DNA of 31,610 nucleotides from positions 1 to 31,610 of the IMG/VR virus record IMGVR_UViG_3300017746_000074; one strand, 5' to 3'. The DNA comes from a virus. Below the pieces are notes generated by a model, which ran no database searches, was not told where the DNA came from, and saw only the letters and a program-made list of their open reading frames with translations. Position numbers and translations under genes: made by a program. Numbering within the stretch: the first letter of the stretch is position 1; each line of letters opens with the position of its first letter. Shown here piece after piece: positions 1 through 7,180 of the stretch.

Positions 1-1
1 C

Positions 2-70
2 CCAGGTGCTGTAGTAGAAATACGCAGTATCACATCGCAGTCACTAGCGGGGTTAGGTTGTACGTATTAG
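2..70 (+). CDS. C-terminal end of an upstream gene (partial)
   Basis: One reading frame is open from the window edge and ends in TAG, giving a tail of 22 residues (PGAVVEIRSITSQSLAGLGC, then TY). The other two forward frames are stopped early or do not look coding. The gene is cut by the window start, so its product cannot be named. The strong terminator about 60 bases downstream supports this being the true end of the preceding transcription unit. From context it is probably another virion protein, but nothing in these residues proves it. Confidence 0.5.
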   Translation, partial: PGAVVEIRSITSQSLAGLGCTY

Positions 71-131
71 AATGGTATTCGGGTACGTGCTTGTAGGTGT
101 AACCAAGTCCTACCTATTTTGCTTATTTTTT

Positions 132-156
132 AAAAAGGCACTTCGGTGTCTTTTTT
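132..156 (+). terminator. Rho-independent terminator with UUCG tetraloop
   Basis: A 10-base-pair stem (132-141 with 146-155, one G-T wobble) closes a TTCG loop through a C-G pair, the extra-stable C(UUCG)G arrangement, and runs into six T residues at 151-156. It separates the upstream gene from the late promoter at 188. Confidence 0.88.
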
Positions 157-186
157 CTTGACTAAATTTCCTTAATCTTATTAATT

Positions 187-196
187 GATAAATACT
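187..196 (+). promoter_or_regulatory. T4-type late promoter element
   Basis: GATAAATACT contains ATAAATA at 188-194, matching the late-promoter -10 element of T4-like phages (TATAAATA in T4; related forms in marine relatives). It lies just after a terminator and about 95 bases before the first full gene. The same 7-mer, or CTAAATA, recurs before the later modules. No start site has been measured. Confidence 0.75.
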
Positions 197-290
197 TGTG
201 TCAGATAGTGTGCCGCAAGGCGGACTTATGCTGTACCCACAGCGTAGCTCATAGAACGGGCATTGGACTACTTTTTATAGGAGAAAAAAA
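197..290 (+). promoter_or_regulatory. Folded 5' leader of the 291 gene
   Basis: The leader downstream of the late promoter is visibly structured. One hairpin at 227-246 has 8 pairs (one wobble) around an ACCC loop. A second, at 212-221, is GCC-GCAA-GGC, or alternatively CCGC-AAG-GCGG at 213-223. The 3' end carries a strong ribosome site, ATAGGAG, at about 277-283. It may act as an mRNA stabiliser or a translation control element for a highly expressed structural gene. It matches no riboswitch class I know. Confidence 0.4.
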
Positions 291-752
291 ATGGGAAGAC
301 CACTTAATAAAAAATTGTTTGGTGTAGCAGGCGCAGGCCCTACAGCAGGCGGAAACGAAATCAAAGTAAACTTTCACAATGGCACAGCCGTTAAAGAAGG
401 TTTCATCGTAAAACAAAAAGCAACTAAAAAGTTTGTTGTAGAAGAAATTGGTACAGGTGGTGAATTTACTTGCACACTTGCAACTGGCAAATTACCAGCC
501 GCTTTAACAGCAGGCGAAATGTCAATTTCAGTACAAGGTTCAGATTCAGAAACTTATGGAGTAAGTAAAATTTCAGGGCGCAAAGTAACTTTAGCATCTC
601 CAAGTGCTACTGGGTCAAATGCATTAGCAGGAACATCGTTACAATACGCTCTAACAGGTTCAGCGGCGGCTGGCATTGTTAGAATGGAAGAAGCTGGTGA
701 TGATAACACATTATCAGGTACTGACGACGACGATTTCACAGAAGACGCATAA
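291..752 (+). CDS. Small virion structural protein with MGRPLNKK N-terminus
   Basis: A 153-residue protein starting MGRPLNKKLFG, an N-terminal signature I associate with conserved small structural proteins of T4-like marine phages. The body is rich in Gly, Ala, Thr and Val with alternating hydrophobic residues, suggesting a beta-sandwich. The C-terminus is strongly acidic (DDDDFTEDA at the end). There is no signal peptide or membrane segment. The start is fixed by an AGGAG ribosome site 6-8 bases upstream and by a late promoter with a folded leader, consistent with strong late expression. It heads the unit 291-2639. A head or tail decoration role is possible, but no specific function can be read from the sequence. 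Confidence 0.7.
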   Translation: MGRPLNKKLFGVAGAGPTAGGNEIKVNFHNGTAVKEGFIVKQKATKKFVVEEIGTGGEFTCTLATGKLPAALTAGEMSISVQGSDSETYGVSKISGRKVTLASPSATGSNALAGTSLQYALTGSAAAGIVRMEEAGDDNTLSGTDDDDFTEDA

Positions 753-762
753 TGAATTAATA

Positions 763-791
763 GTGTAGGGGAGCAATCCCCTACATTGTTT
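763..791 (+). terminator. Intergenic hairpin with GCAA loop, weak terminator or mRNA 3' end
   Basis: A perfect 9-bp stem (764-772 with 777-785) closes a GCAA (GNRA) tetraloop and is followed by TTGTTT rather than a clean T run. It lies between the 291 and 807 genes with no promoter element after it. It may reduce read-through, so that the 291 product exceeds the genes behind it, or protect the upstream mRNA end. Confidence 0.45.
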
Positions 792-806
792 GCTAAGGAA
801 ACATAA

Positions 807-1754
807 ATGTCAAAAATTTTAAACGTATCAGATAGTAACTATAAAATAAAAGTAGCAAGTGCTGGAACTATTACACTTGATACTGGTGCCACACTTGGTA
901 CAGTTATTCTAACAGGTAACTTACAAGTAAACGGTACACAAACAACTGTTTCATCTGCGGATTTAAATATTACAGACAATATTATTGTTGTAAACAGCGG
1001 AGAAACTGGAGCCGGTGTTACATTAAATACAGCAGGTATTCAAATTGATAGAGGCACATCAGACGATGCTTTTATGATATTTGACGAAAATACTACACAT
1101 AATGATCCAGTAAGTCAAACTAATAGAGGCGGAACGTTTGTTTTTAAAGACAACAGCAATTCTACAAGAGGCATTAAAACAAATTCAATCACAACGGGTG
1201 GTACCGACTTATATCTAATTAATGCTGGAAACAATGTTGTTAGTGTTAGTGGAACAAATGATTACGAAAATCAAGTTACTGACGATGATGATTTACCTAA
1301 TAAAAAATATGTAGACGATGCTATTACAACTGGTATTCAAACTATTACAATCCAAAGTATTCAGCGTGGAGACTCAGCTCTAAACTTATTAGATAGTAGT
1401 CTTGATGGCGGAGTAAGTGAATTTAAAGTTACAATTGACGGAGCAGTAGTAAGTTCGTTTAAATCAGATCAAATTACACTAGAGAGTGTAAAATTTCAAG
1501 ATAGCACAATTACTACAACAGCAGGAAACTTAACGCTATCAAGTGTTGGTAGTGCTTTTGTTGAATTAGATGGCATATTAAGAATGCCTTTACAAGACGA
1601 TAGTTCGGCTATTGCTAGTGATCCTAGTAAGATAGCATTATACGGCAAAGACCCAGACGTCGGAAATACAGGCGTTTGGTATAAAAATAAATATGACTAC
1701 GAAGATGAATTGATAAGTACTAATAGATCATTAATGTTCAGTATGTTATTTTAA
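807..1754 (+). CDS. Tail fibre-like structural protein (315 aa)
   Basis: A beta-rich 315-residue protein. Near residues 30-75 it has the phage fibre motif GNLQVNGTQTTVSSADLNIT followed by DNIIVVNSGE. After this come a GIQIDRG stretch, a DLPNKKYVDDAI segment (around residues 155-170) resembling the x-x-KxYVD motif that often precedes fibre trimer regions, and beta repeats of the form GNLTLSS. No enzyme motifs are seen. A ribosome site AAGGA at 795-799 supports the ATG. It lies 54 bases after the 291 gene, with a GNRA hairpin between, and 12 bases before the next gene. I infer a minor tail fibre or fibre-base component. The motif is widespread in fibres, so the exact position in the virion is unknown. 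Confidence 0.65.
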   Translation: MSKILNVSDSNYKIKVASAGTITLDTGATLGTVILTGNLQVNGTQTTVSSADLNITDNIIVVNSGETGAGVTLNTAGIQIDRGTSDDAFMIFDENTTHNDPVSQTNRGGTFVFKDNSNSTRGIKTNSITTGGTDLYLINAGNNVVSVSGTNDYENQVTDDDDLPNKKYVDDAITTGIQTITIQSIQRGDSALNLLDSSLDGGVSEFKVTIDGAVVSSFKSDQITLESVKFQDSTITTTAGNLTLSSVGSAFVELDGILRMPLQDDSSAIASDPSKIALYGKDPDVGNTGVWYKNKYDYEDELISTNRSLMFSMLF

Positions 1755-1766
1755 GGAAAGAAGCAA

Positions 1767-2111
1767 ATGGCAATAGTAAACAAGAAAATACAAACTTCAG
1801 ATACAACACTTTTAACAGTGCCAGGCGGTAAAAGATATGCTATTACAGCGTTAATGGTATGTAACACACAGCCTGAAGATACTGGTGGTAGTAATGATTC
1901 AATGTTTGATATGCACTTTGTACCAGCAGGACAAACAAGAGGTACAGACGATCCTAACGCTAACCAAATTGTTAATAATTTAAAAGTAGCGGGAGCAGAC
2001 ACTTTTTCTTTTGATACAGAAAAAGTAGTTTTAGAAGCTGGAGATAAGATTATTTTATCAGGACAAGCACCAACAAACTTAGTTTGTACTGTTAGTTATT
2101 TGGAAGTGTAA
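1767..2111 (+). CDS. Small beta-sandwich structural protein, TVPxG family copy 1
   Basis: A 114-residue protein with no catalytic motifs. It opens with LLTVPGGKRYAITALMVCNT, followed by alternating beta strands and a late LEAGDKIILSG turn. The pattern (T-V-P, then a strand such as ITALMVCN, then L-x-x-G-x-K-I) is shared with the genes at 10904 and 21479, so the three look like diverged paralogues. Each follows a fibre gene directly or within about 30 bases. The ATG has an AAGGA site 9-13 bases upstream and the stop abuts the ATG of the 2112 gene, implying coupled translation. It may be a small capping or connector protein of a fibre; the function is not established. Confidence 0.6.
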   Translation: MAIVNKKIQTSDTTLLTVPGGKRYAITALMVCNTQPEDTGGSNDSMFDMHFVPAGQTRGTDDPNANQIVNNLKVAGADTFSFDTEKVVLEAGDKIILSGQAPTNLVCTVSYLEV

Positions 2112-2639
2112 ATGAGATTTTTAAAAGCACAAACAACATCCAGAGGAGTTAACGCAGATACTAAAGGTGTTAACGTTGATTCTTTAGGATTAATTGATAT
2201 GAACACAACAGGTGCTATGACGATTCCAAAAGGATCACAAGCACAAAGACCTTTTGTTCCAGGTGAAGGCATGTTACGTTATAATAACGATGTGTCAAAC
2301 TTTGAAGTTTATCAAAATGGTGCTTGGAAACCAATTAGATTTAAAGAACCTATTACTATTGTTCAACAAAATTTAGGTAATGGTGACGGAACAGAAACAG
2401 TATTTGGTCCGTTAAATTCAGGAGATAGTTTTTATCCTGTACCAATTTCACAAAATAATGTTCTAGTTACTATTGAGAACGTATTTCAACTAGCAACAAC
2501 AAACTATACAGTTCAACAAAGTTCAGGTGGTAATTTAGCTGGTCCTAATTCACCATACGCAGACGGTTATTACTTAGTATTTGGTAGTGCTGTGCCGACA
2601 GGTAAAGTTGTACAGGTACTACATAACTTCGACAAGTAA
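2112..2639 (+). CDS. Fibre or baseplate-associated protein with AQRP motif
   Basis: A 175-residue protein in two parts. Residues about 35-75 hold the fibre element IPKGSQAQRP, then GMLRYNNDVSNFEVYQNGAW, a hairpin module that recurs in the giant fibres at 2671 and 7181 and in the 21827 protein. Residues about 80-175 start with GNGDGTETVFGPLNS and continue with NNVLVTIENVFQ, resembling the beta module that often ends phage fibre proteins (VxIxxVxQ followed by a YTV strand). The start directly follows the stop of the 1767 gene. It is the last gene before the late promoter at 2639. Likely a small fibre or connector subunit. Confidence 0.62.
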   Translation: MRFLKAQTTSRGVNADTKGVNVDSLGLIDMNTTGAMTIPKGSQAQRPFVPGEGMLRYNNDVSNFEVYQNGAWKPIRFKEPITIVQQNLGNGDGTETVFGPLNSGDSFYPVPISQNNVLVTIENVFQLATTNYTVQQSSGGNLAGPNSPYADGYYLVFGSAVPTGKVVQVLHNFDK

Positions 2640-2645
2640 TAAATA
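2639..2645 (+). promoter_or_regulatory. Late promoter element before the first giant fibre
   Basis: ATAAATA starts on the last base of the stop codon of the preceding gene, within TAATAAATAC. With T4-like spacing the transcript would start about 20 bases before the ATG at 2671, just ahead of the AGGGGAA ribosome site at 2660-2666. Confidence 0.65.
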
Positions 2646-2670
2646 CAAGTAGTAAACTTAGGGGAACTAC

Positions 2671-5600
2671 ATGGCACAAGTCGCTCGTATTAGTGGTCAG
2701 CTACTACAAGATAATCTACAAAGAGAATTAGCGGATCTTAAATTCGACACGGATCTCTTAGTTGTAAAAAGAGATAATACTCTTGGTATTAATACAACCA
2801 CTACTCCTAGAAATTTAACTATTAATGGTACACTACGTACAGCGTCAGGTAATACTGATCCTGACATTATTTTTCGTAATAGTTTAAAAGTTGGCGATTT
2901 TACTATTGCTACAACAGGTATTAGTACCGGTACAGGAGATGTTACACTTAAATCTACACATCCTGGAGGATTTATTACTACAAACGGTATTGGTAGTTAT
3001 AACTTTGCTGTTAAAGGAGATGGATTACAAGCACTAGGAACTAACGATAGTGTAGGTATTAAACCAGAAGTTTACGACGGACAAACAGCAGTTTGGAATT
3101 CACTTGGCAATTACGGAACATACTGGTATCCAGGTCCAATCAATGCTGTTGATTCTCCAGACAACGACTGTACAAGATTAGAAGCAGAAGCAAATGCTAT
3201 TAGATTAAGAGGAAATCCAACAGCATATGAATTAAGTGTTTTTGATTGGGATAGAGACGGTGATATCCAAGCTGATGATGTTTTAAAAACAGGAACACTA
3301 AACACATCATTTGGCGGCGGACAAGCATTTCCAGCATCAAGAACATTAGGAGATCATCCAGCTCCCGAAGTTTTAAAACAACATATAATTGATTACTATC
3401 CTAGAAGTGCTCCTAAAATATTAAGACTACAAACAGGTAGTACACTTACTGTAACAGGTAATGTACATGCTACAGGTAATATTACATATGGCGGAAGTTC
3501 AATTACTATTGGTGATGATAGTACTGACTCAGCAAGTTTCCTAGCAGAATTTAAAAACAATATTGAACCAGACTTAGACAATGTATACCATATAGGTAAA
3601 GATGACGATAGTACAGGTCCAGCAAAAGGATTTAGAATCAACGTTGATACACTTAACGCAGATACTGTAGATGCCAGTGGAATTATTTATAGAGGTATTG
3701 AACTTACAAAAGATGTGGGATTAATATTTGTTAGTAATGGTAACGGTAACGATACAAATGATGGACGTAATGTAGGTGGTCCATTTGCCACCATTACAAA
3801 AGCTCTTAGTGTAGCACAAGACGGAGATCTAATTTACATATATCCTGGATCTTATCAAGAAGAATTTCCAATGACTGTACCTAAAGGAGTAACAATCCAA
3901 GGTGACAGCATTAGAGGTGTTGAAATTTCTCCAACATCAGCTACTCAAAGTAATGATGCTTTTTTATTAAATGTAGATACTACAATCGAAAATCTTACAA
4001 TTAAAGATTTCTTTTATAACAGTGGTAGTGACACAGGTTATGCTTTTAAATTTGCTAACAATTATAACAATATAGTATTTGAACAAGAACCTGGCAGAAG
4101 TCCTTATATTAGAAATATTACTGTAATTACAAAAGGCACAACTACATCAGTCTCAGATCCAAGAGGTTACGATAGTGCTGACGCAGGACGTGGAGCATTA
4201 GTTGACGGAAACGTAGTAGCATCAACGAGTAGATCAGCAAGTATGCTATTTCATAGTGTTACTTTTATTACACCGGGTGTTACAGGCCTAGTACTTAAAA
4301 GCGGTGTACAAGTTGAATGGCTTAATAGTTTTACATACTTTGCTGAAACATCAATTAAACTAGAACAAGGAACTGGTAGAACATTACCAGGTGGCACAAC
4401 AGCATATGGTGCTGAGCTTAGAATGATTGCTAGTGCTAGTGTTTATGGAAACAAAGGCATTGTAGCAGACGGCGCTGATTGTTTAGCCTACGCAATTAAT
4501 CATAACTTTGCGTATATAGGTTCAGGAAAAAATGTTACTAACGATAATACACAGACAATACAAGCAAACGAAATTACAGAAACTAACAACGCAAAAATTT
4601 ACTTTACATCACAAGATCAAAGAGGAAATTTTAGAGTTGGAGATAAATTTTTAGTTGATCTCGAAAATGAAAGAACTAGTTTTGATGTTGAAAGTATTTT
4701 TGCTAGTAATACTAGAGTACAAATTAGAAACAACAATGATGTAGTAACATTAGAACCAGGACAAATATCATTAGCAAATATAGCAATAGCTGGAAATAAT
4801 ATAGAAACTACTGTTTCTAATTTAGATATAAATGCTGTTGGAAATATTAATTTTACAAGTAATGTAGTTGCTCCTCAAGTTGATATTTCTGGAAACTTTA
4901 CAGTAGGAGGATCATTAACAACATTAGGTGATGCGCCTACAGATACAGTAGACTTTGATACAAATGTAAGTCAAGACTTTGAACCAGGAAATAACGATGG
5001 AATACTAAAGTTATACGGTGATAAAAGTGATCCTAATTTTACATATCCAAAAACATATTCGCTTACAGCAAACGGAACCACGTACACATATAACGCAACA
5101 GGTGAAGATGAAAGAAATTACTTTGCAGGAATTGCCGCACTAAACGTTCCTGGACTTACTGTAGGTTGGCACAGCTTAAACGGATTAACAAATGCAATTC
5201 TAATTACGTATATTTCACAAGCAGTCGGAGATCAATTAGTTTTATTAGGTAACGCATCAGATGCTACAAATGGCTGGGTACATTTAGGACATCAACCCGG
5301 TACATATAAAGCAGACGGTTTAGACTTAGGATCATCAACATTAAGATGGAAAAATGTTTACGCTACAACAGCAAACTTTGATAGTGTAGATATTTCAAAT
5401 CAATCTATTGGGACAAATGTTTCTAACGAAAATTTAAATTTAGTTGCTCCTGACAAAATTAGATTTGAAAATTTAGAATTTAAAGATAATAAAATTATTA
5501 GTAAATTTAGTCCTGAAGGTGAATTTATTGTTGGAGATTCAACAAGTGATGGATACCCAGGAATATTTACAGGCTATCTTTCTTTAAGATCTATATTACC

Positions 5601-7041
5601 AAAGTACACTACTATTTTAGGAATTCCTGTACTAGGCACAGCAACAGTAACAGACGAAGCAGTACAACATGCCGCAAGTTTGTTAGGTAGTTACTTAGAT
5701 AATAACTTTGACGGAGTAGCAGATGATGCTACATTGTACGCTGAGTTCTCAGATGGATTAACAGCTATAATTGTATATGCTGACGCTAGTGAAGAATCAA
5801 CACTAGCATCAAGTTTAGGTGCGTTTGCTGTAAACAGATCATTTGCTGTTCATCAAGACGAAATGAATGGCTATCAATTAGACGGCGCAGGATCAAATAG
5901 AAACTTAGTACAAGAAAAGATTTTTAAAGATCTACTTGTACCAAAAATAACAACTATCTATCCAGATTTAAGTAAAACTAGAGTAAGTACACTTACTACT
6001 GCTATGGATGCCGCACGTGGCGGATACCAGGCAGGAGGACAAGCAGGATATAACTATCCTCCATTTGCTTGGTATACTGATGCTACAGGACTTTCTTATG
6101 ATAACTTAGTATATGAATATTTGTATCTAATTACAGCGGCAGTAGCAGGAAGTCTAGCCTGGCGTTCAGCAACTATAACATCATTGTTTGATCATTATAA
6201 TAGTTTGTTATTATCTAATAACGATACGGCAGGTTACGCTATTGCTACAAACGCAACTTATAAATTGCCAATTACTAATCAACCATCAATTGATTACTGG
6301 ACAAGTGTAACAAATAATTTAGGCGGCACAACTAGAGATATTGAATTCGCTCCTACGCATAATTTAGAGATAAGTTCTACAGGAACACTTTCGTTACCTA
6401 CAGGAACATCAGCTCAAAGACCAACTATATCAGGAGCGTTACGGTACAATACAGATTACGGAACATTTGAAGGTGTTGAAACTGCTGGTAGTGTTTCATT
6501 AGGTGGGATTTACGATACTGACAGAGACACATACTTAGACTTATCAAATAATCAGTTTAATTTTGTTACAGCAGGACAAACAAATCATACACTTAACGGA
6601 ACACTTTTAGAATCAAATGGATTTAGTAGTAATCATAAATTTAGTATCGACGGCAATGTAGTTAGTAATGATGTCCCAGGTGGAAACAGTATATTAAGAT
6701 CAAACGGAACTGGTAAAACTATTGTAGATGACGGATTCTTTGATTTTAAAGATAGTAACTTACATAATACAACTAATCAAATCTTTAAGTTTACACTTAC
6801 TAATGCGACTGGAAATGCGCTTCTAAAAATTGATAATGTAAGCGGTATGGTTGTTCCACAAGGTACAACTGCTCAACGTCCTTCATCACCAGAAGTTGGA
6901 CATACTAGATATAATTTAACACTAGAATATCTTGAAACTTGGAACGGATCTAACTGGATTAATGCAGCTGGTGAAGTTGAAAGTATTGCTACTAGTGATG
7001 TTGAAGAATTAGCGTACTTATTCAACCTTATACTAGACTAA
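2671..7041 (+). CDS. Giant tail fibre with beta-helix core and unknown inserted domain
   Basis: A 1456-residue structural protein. Residues 1-50 (ARISGQLLQDNL, FDTDLL) form an N-terminal attachment module shared with the 7181 protein. Residues 192-203 form an EF-hand or dockerin-like calcium loop (DWDRDGDIQADD). From about 350 to 640 is a pectate-lyase-like right-handed beta-helix, opening IFVSNGNGNDTNDG and continuing IYPGSYQEEFPM. The shared signature GNFRVGDKF lies near residue 652. Residues about 972-1210 are a compositionally different, helix-rich insertion with a DNNFDGVADD calcium-type loop at 1010-1019, MDAARGG at 1112-1118 and a FAWYTDATGLSYDN stretch. The C-terminus holds two AQRP hairpin modules (near 1248 and 1401). 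The pectate-lyase-like part may bind or cleave polysaccharide, but no catalytic set is evident. A host-recognition fibre is the best reading. Confidence 0.8.
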   Translation: MAQVARISGQLLQDNLQRELADLKFDTDLLVVKRDNTLGINTTTTPRNLTINGTLRTASGNTDPDIIFRNSLKVGDFTIATTGISTGTGDVTLKSTHPGGFITTNGIGSYNFAVKGDGLQALGTNDSVGIKPEVYDGQTAVWNSLGNYGTYWYPGPINAVDSPDNDCTRLEAEANAIRLRGNPTAYELSVFDWDRDGDIQADDVLKTGTLNTSFGGGQAFPASRTLGDHPAPEVLKQHIIDYYPRSAPKILRLQTGSTLTVTGNVHATGNITYGGSSITIGDDSTDSASFLAEFKNNIEPDLDNVYHIGKDDDSTGPAKGFRINVDTLNADTVDASGIIYRGIELTKDVGLIFVSNGNGNDTNDGRNVGGPFATITKALSVAQDGDLIYIYPGSYQEEFPMTVPKGVTIQGDSIRGVEISPTSATQSNDAFLLNVDTTIENLTIKDFFYNSGSDTGYAFKFANNYNNIVFEQEPGRSPYIRNITVITKGTTTSVSDPRGYDSADAGRGALVDGNVVASTSRSASMLFHSVTFITPGVTGLVLKSGVQVEWLNSFTYFAETSIKLEQGTGRTLPGGTTAYGAELRMIASASVYGNKGIVADGADCLAYAINHNFAYIGSGKNVTNDNTQTIQANEITETNNAKIYFTSQDQRGNFRVGDKFLVDLENERTSFDVESIFASNTRVQIRNNNDVVTLEPGQISLANIAIAGNNIETTVSNLDINAVGNINFTSNVVAPQVDISGNFTVGGSLTTLGDAPTDTVDFDTNVSQDFEPGNNDGILKLYGDKSDPNFTYPKTYSLTANGTTYTYNATGEDERNYFAGIAALNVPGLTVGWHSLNGLTNAILITYISQAVGDQLVLLGNASDATNGWVHLGHQPGTYKADGLDLGSSTLRWKNVYATTANFDSVDISNQSIGTNVSNENLNLVAPDKIRFENLEFKDNKIISKFSPEGEFIVGDSTSDGYPGIFTGYLSLRSILPKYTTILGIPVLGTATVTDEAVQHAASLLGSYLDNNFDGVADDATLYAEFSDGLTAIIVYADASEESTLASSLGAFAVNRSFAVHQDEMNGYQLDGAGSNRNLVQEKIFKDLLVPKITTIYPDLSKTRVSTLTTAMDAARGGYQAGGQAGYNYPPFAWYTDATGLSYDNLVYEYLYLITAAVAGSLAWRSATITSLFDHYNSLLLSNNDTAGYAIATNATYKLPITNQPSIDYWTSVTNNLGGTTRDIEFAPTHNLEISSTGTLSLPTGTSAQRPTISGALRYNTDYGTFEGVETAGSVSLGGIYDTDRDTYLDLSNNQFNFVTAGQTNHTLNGTLLESNGFSSNHKFSIDGNVVSNDVPGGNSILRSNGTGKTIVDDGFFDFKDSNLHNTTNQIFKFTLTNATGNALLKIDNVSGMVVPQGTTAQRPSSPEVGHTRYNLTLEYLETWNGSNWINAAGEVESIATSDVEELAYLFNLILD

Positions 7042-7054
7042 TTTCTCTTTTCAG

Positions 7055-7061
7055 CTAAATA
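7055..7061 (+). promoter_or_regulatory. Late promoter element before the second giant fibre
   Basis: CTAAATA, the variant form of the late -10 element also found at 21453, lies 13 bases after the stop of the 2671 gene and about 120 bases before the next ATG, leaving a long leader. Confidence 0.6.
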
Positions 7062-7180
7062 ATATTAATGCATCAAAGAGGGTCGACCAACCCGATGCTG
7101 GACAAACTGTGGTTAGCCGGCAAAGAACAATATGTTGAAAATTAGGCTAGAGGGACAGGATCCCCGTATTAGGAGAGAAG
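7062..7180 (+). promoter_or_regulatory. Folded 5' leader of the 7181 gene
   Basis: A leader of about 119 bases, noticeably richer in G and C than the coding DNA around it. A bulged hairpin pairs GCATC (7070-7074) with GATGC (7094-7098) and GGGT (7080-7083) with ACCC (7090-7093). TAGCC (7114-7118) can pair with GGCTA (7145-7149), and GGGA with TCCC can form a small hairpin near 7153-7164, close to the AGGAG ribosome site at 7171-7175. Like the leader before 291, it follows a late promoter, but the two show no clear sequence similarity. I recognise no known RNA family. Confidence 0.4.

Noticed and set aside
1687-1693. ATAAATA inside the 807 gene
   Set aside because: It matches the late element, but lies in a run of A/T-rich codons mid-gene with no gene start suited to it. 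It shows that the 7-mer can arise by chance here.
5881-5990. Zinc metalloprotease active site in the inserted domain of the 2671 fibre
   Set aside because: No HExxH or similar His pair is present; the corresponding helix reads QEKIFKDLLV.
7062-7180. Known cyanophage riboswitch (glutamine-type glnA or downstream-peptide RNA)
   Set aside because: I could not match the conserved core of those families to this leader, so it is reported only as a folded leader.
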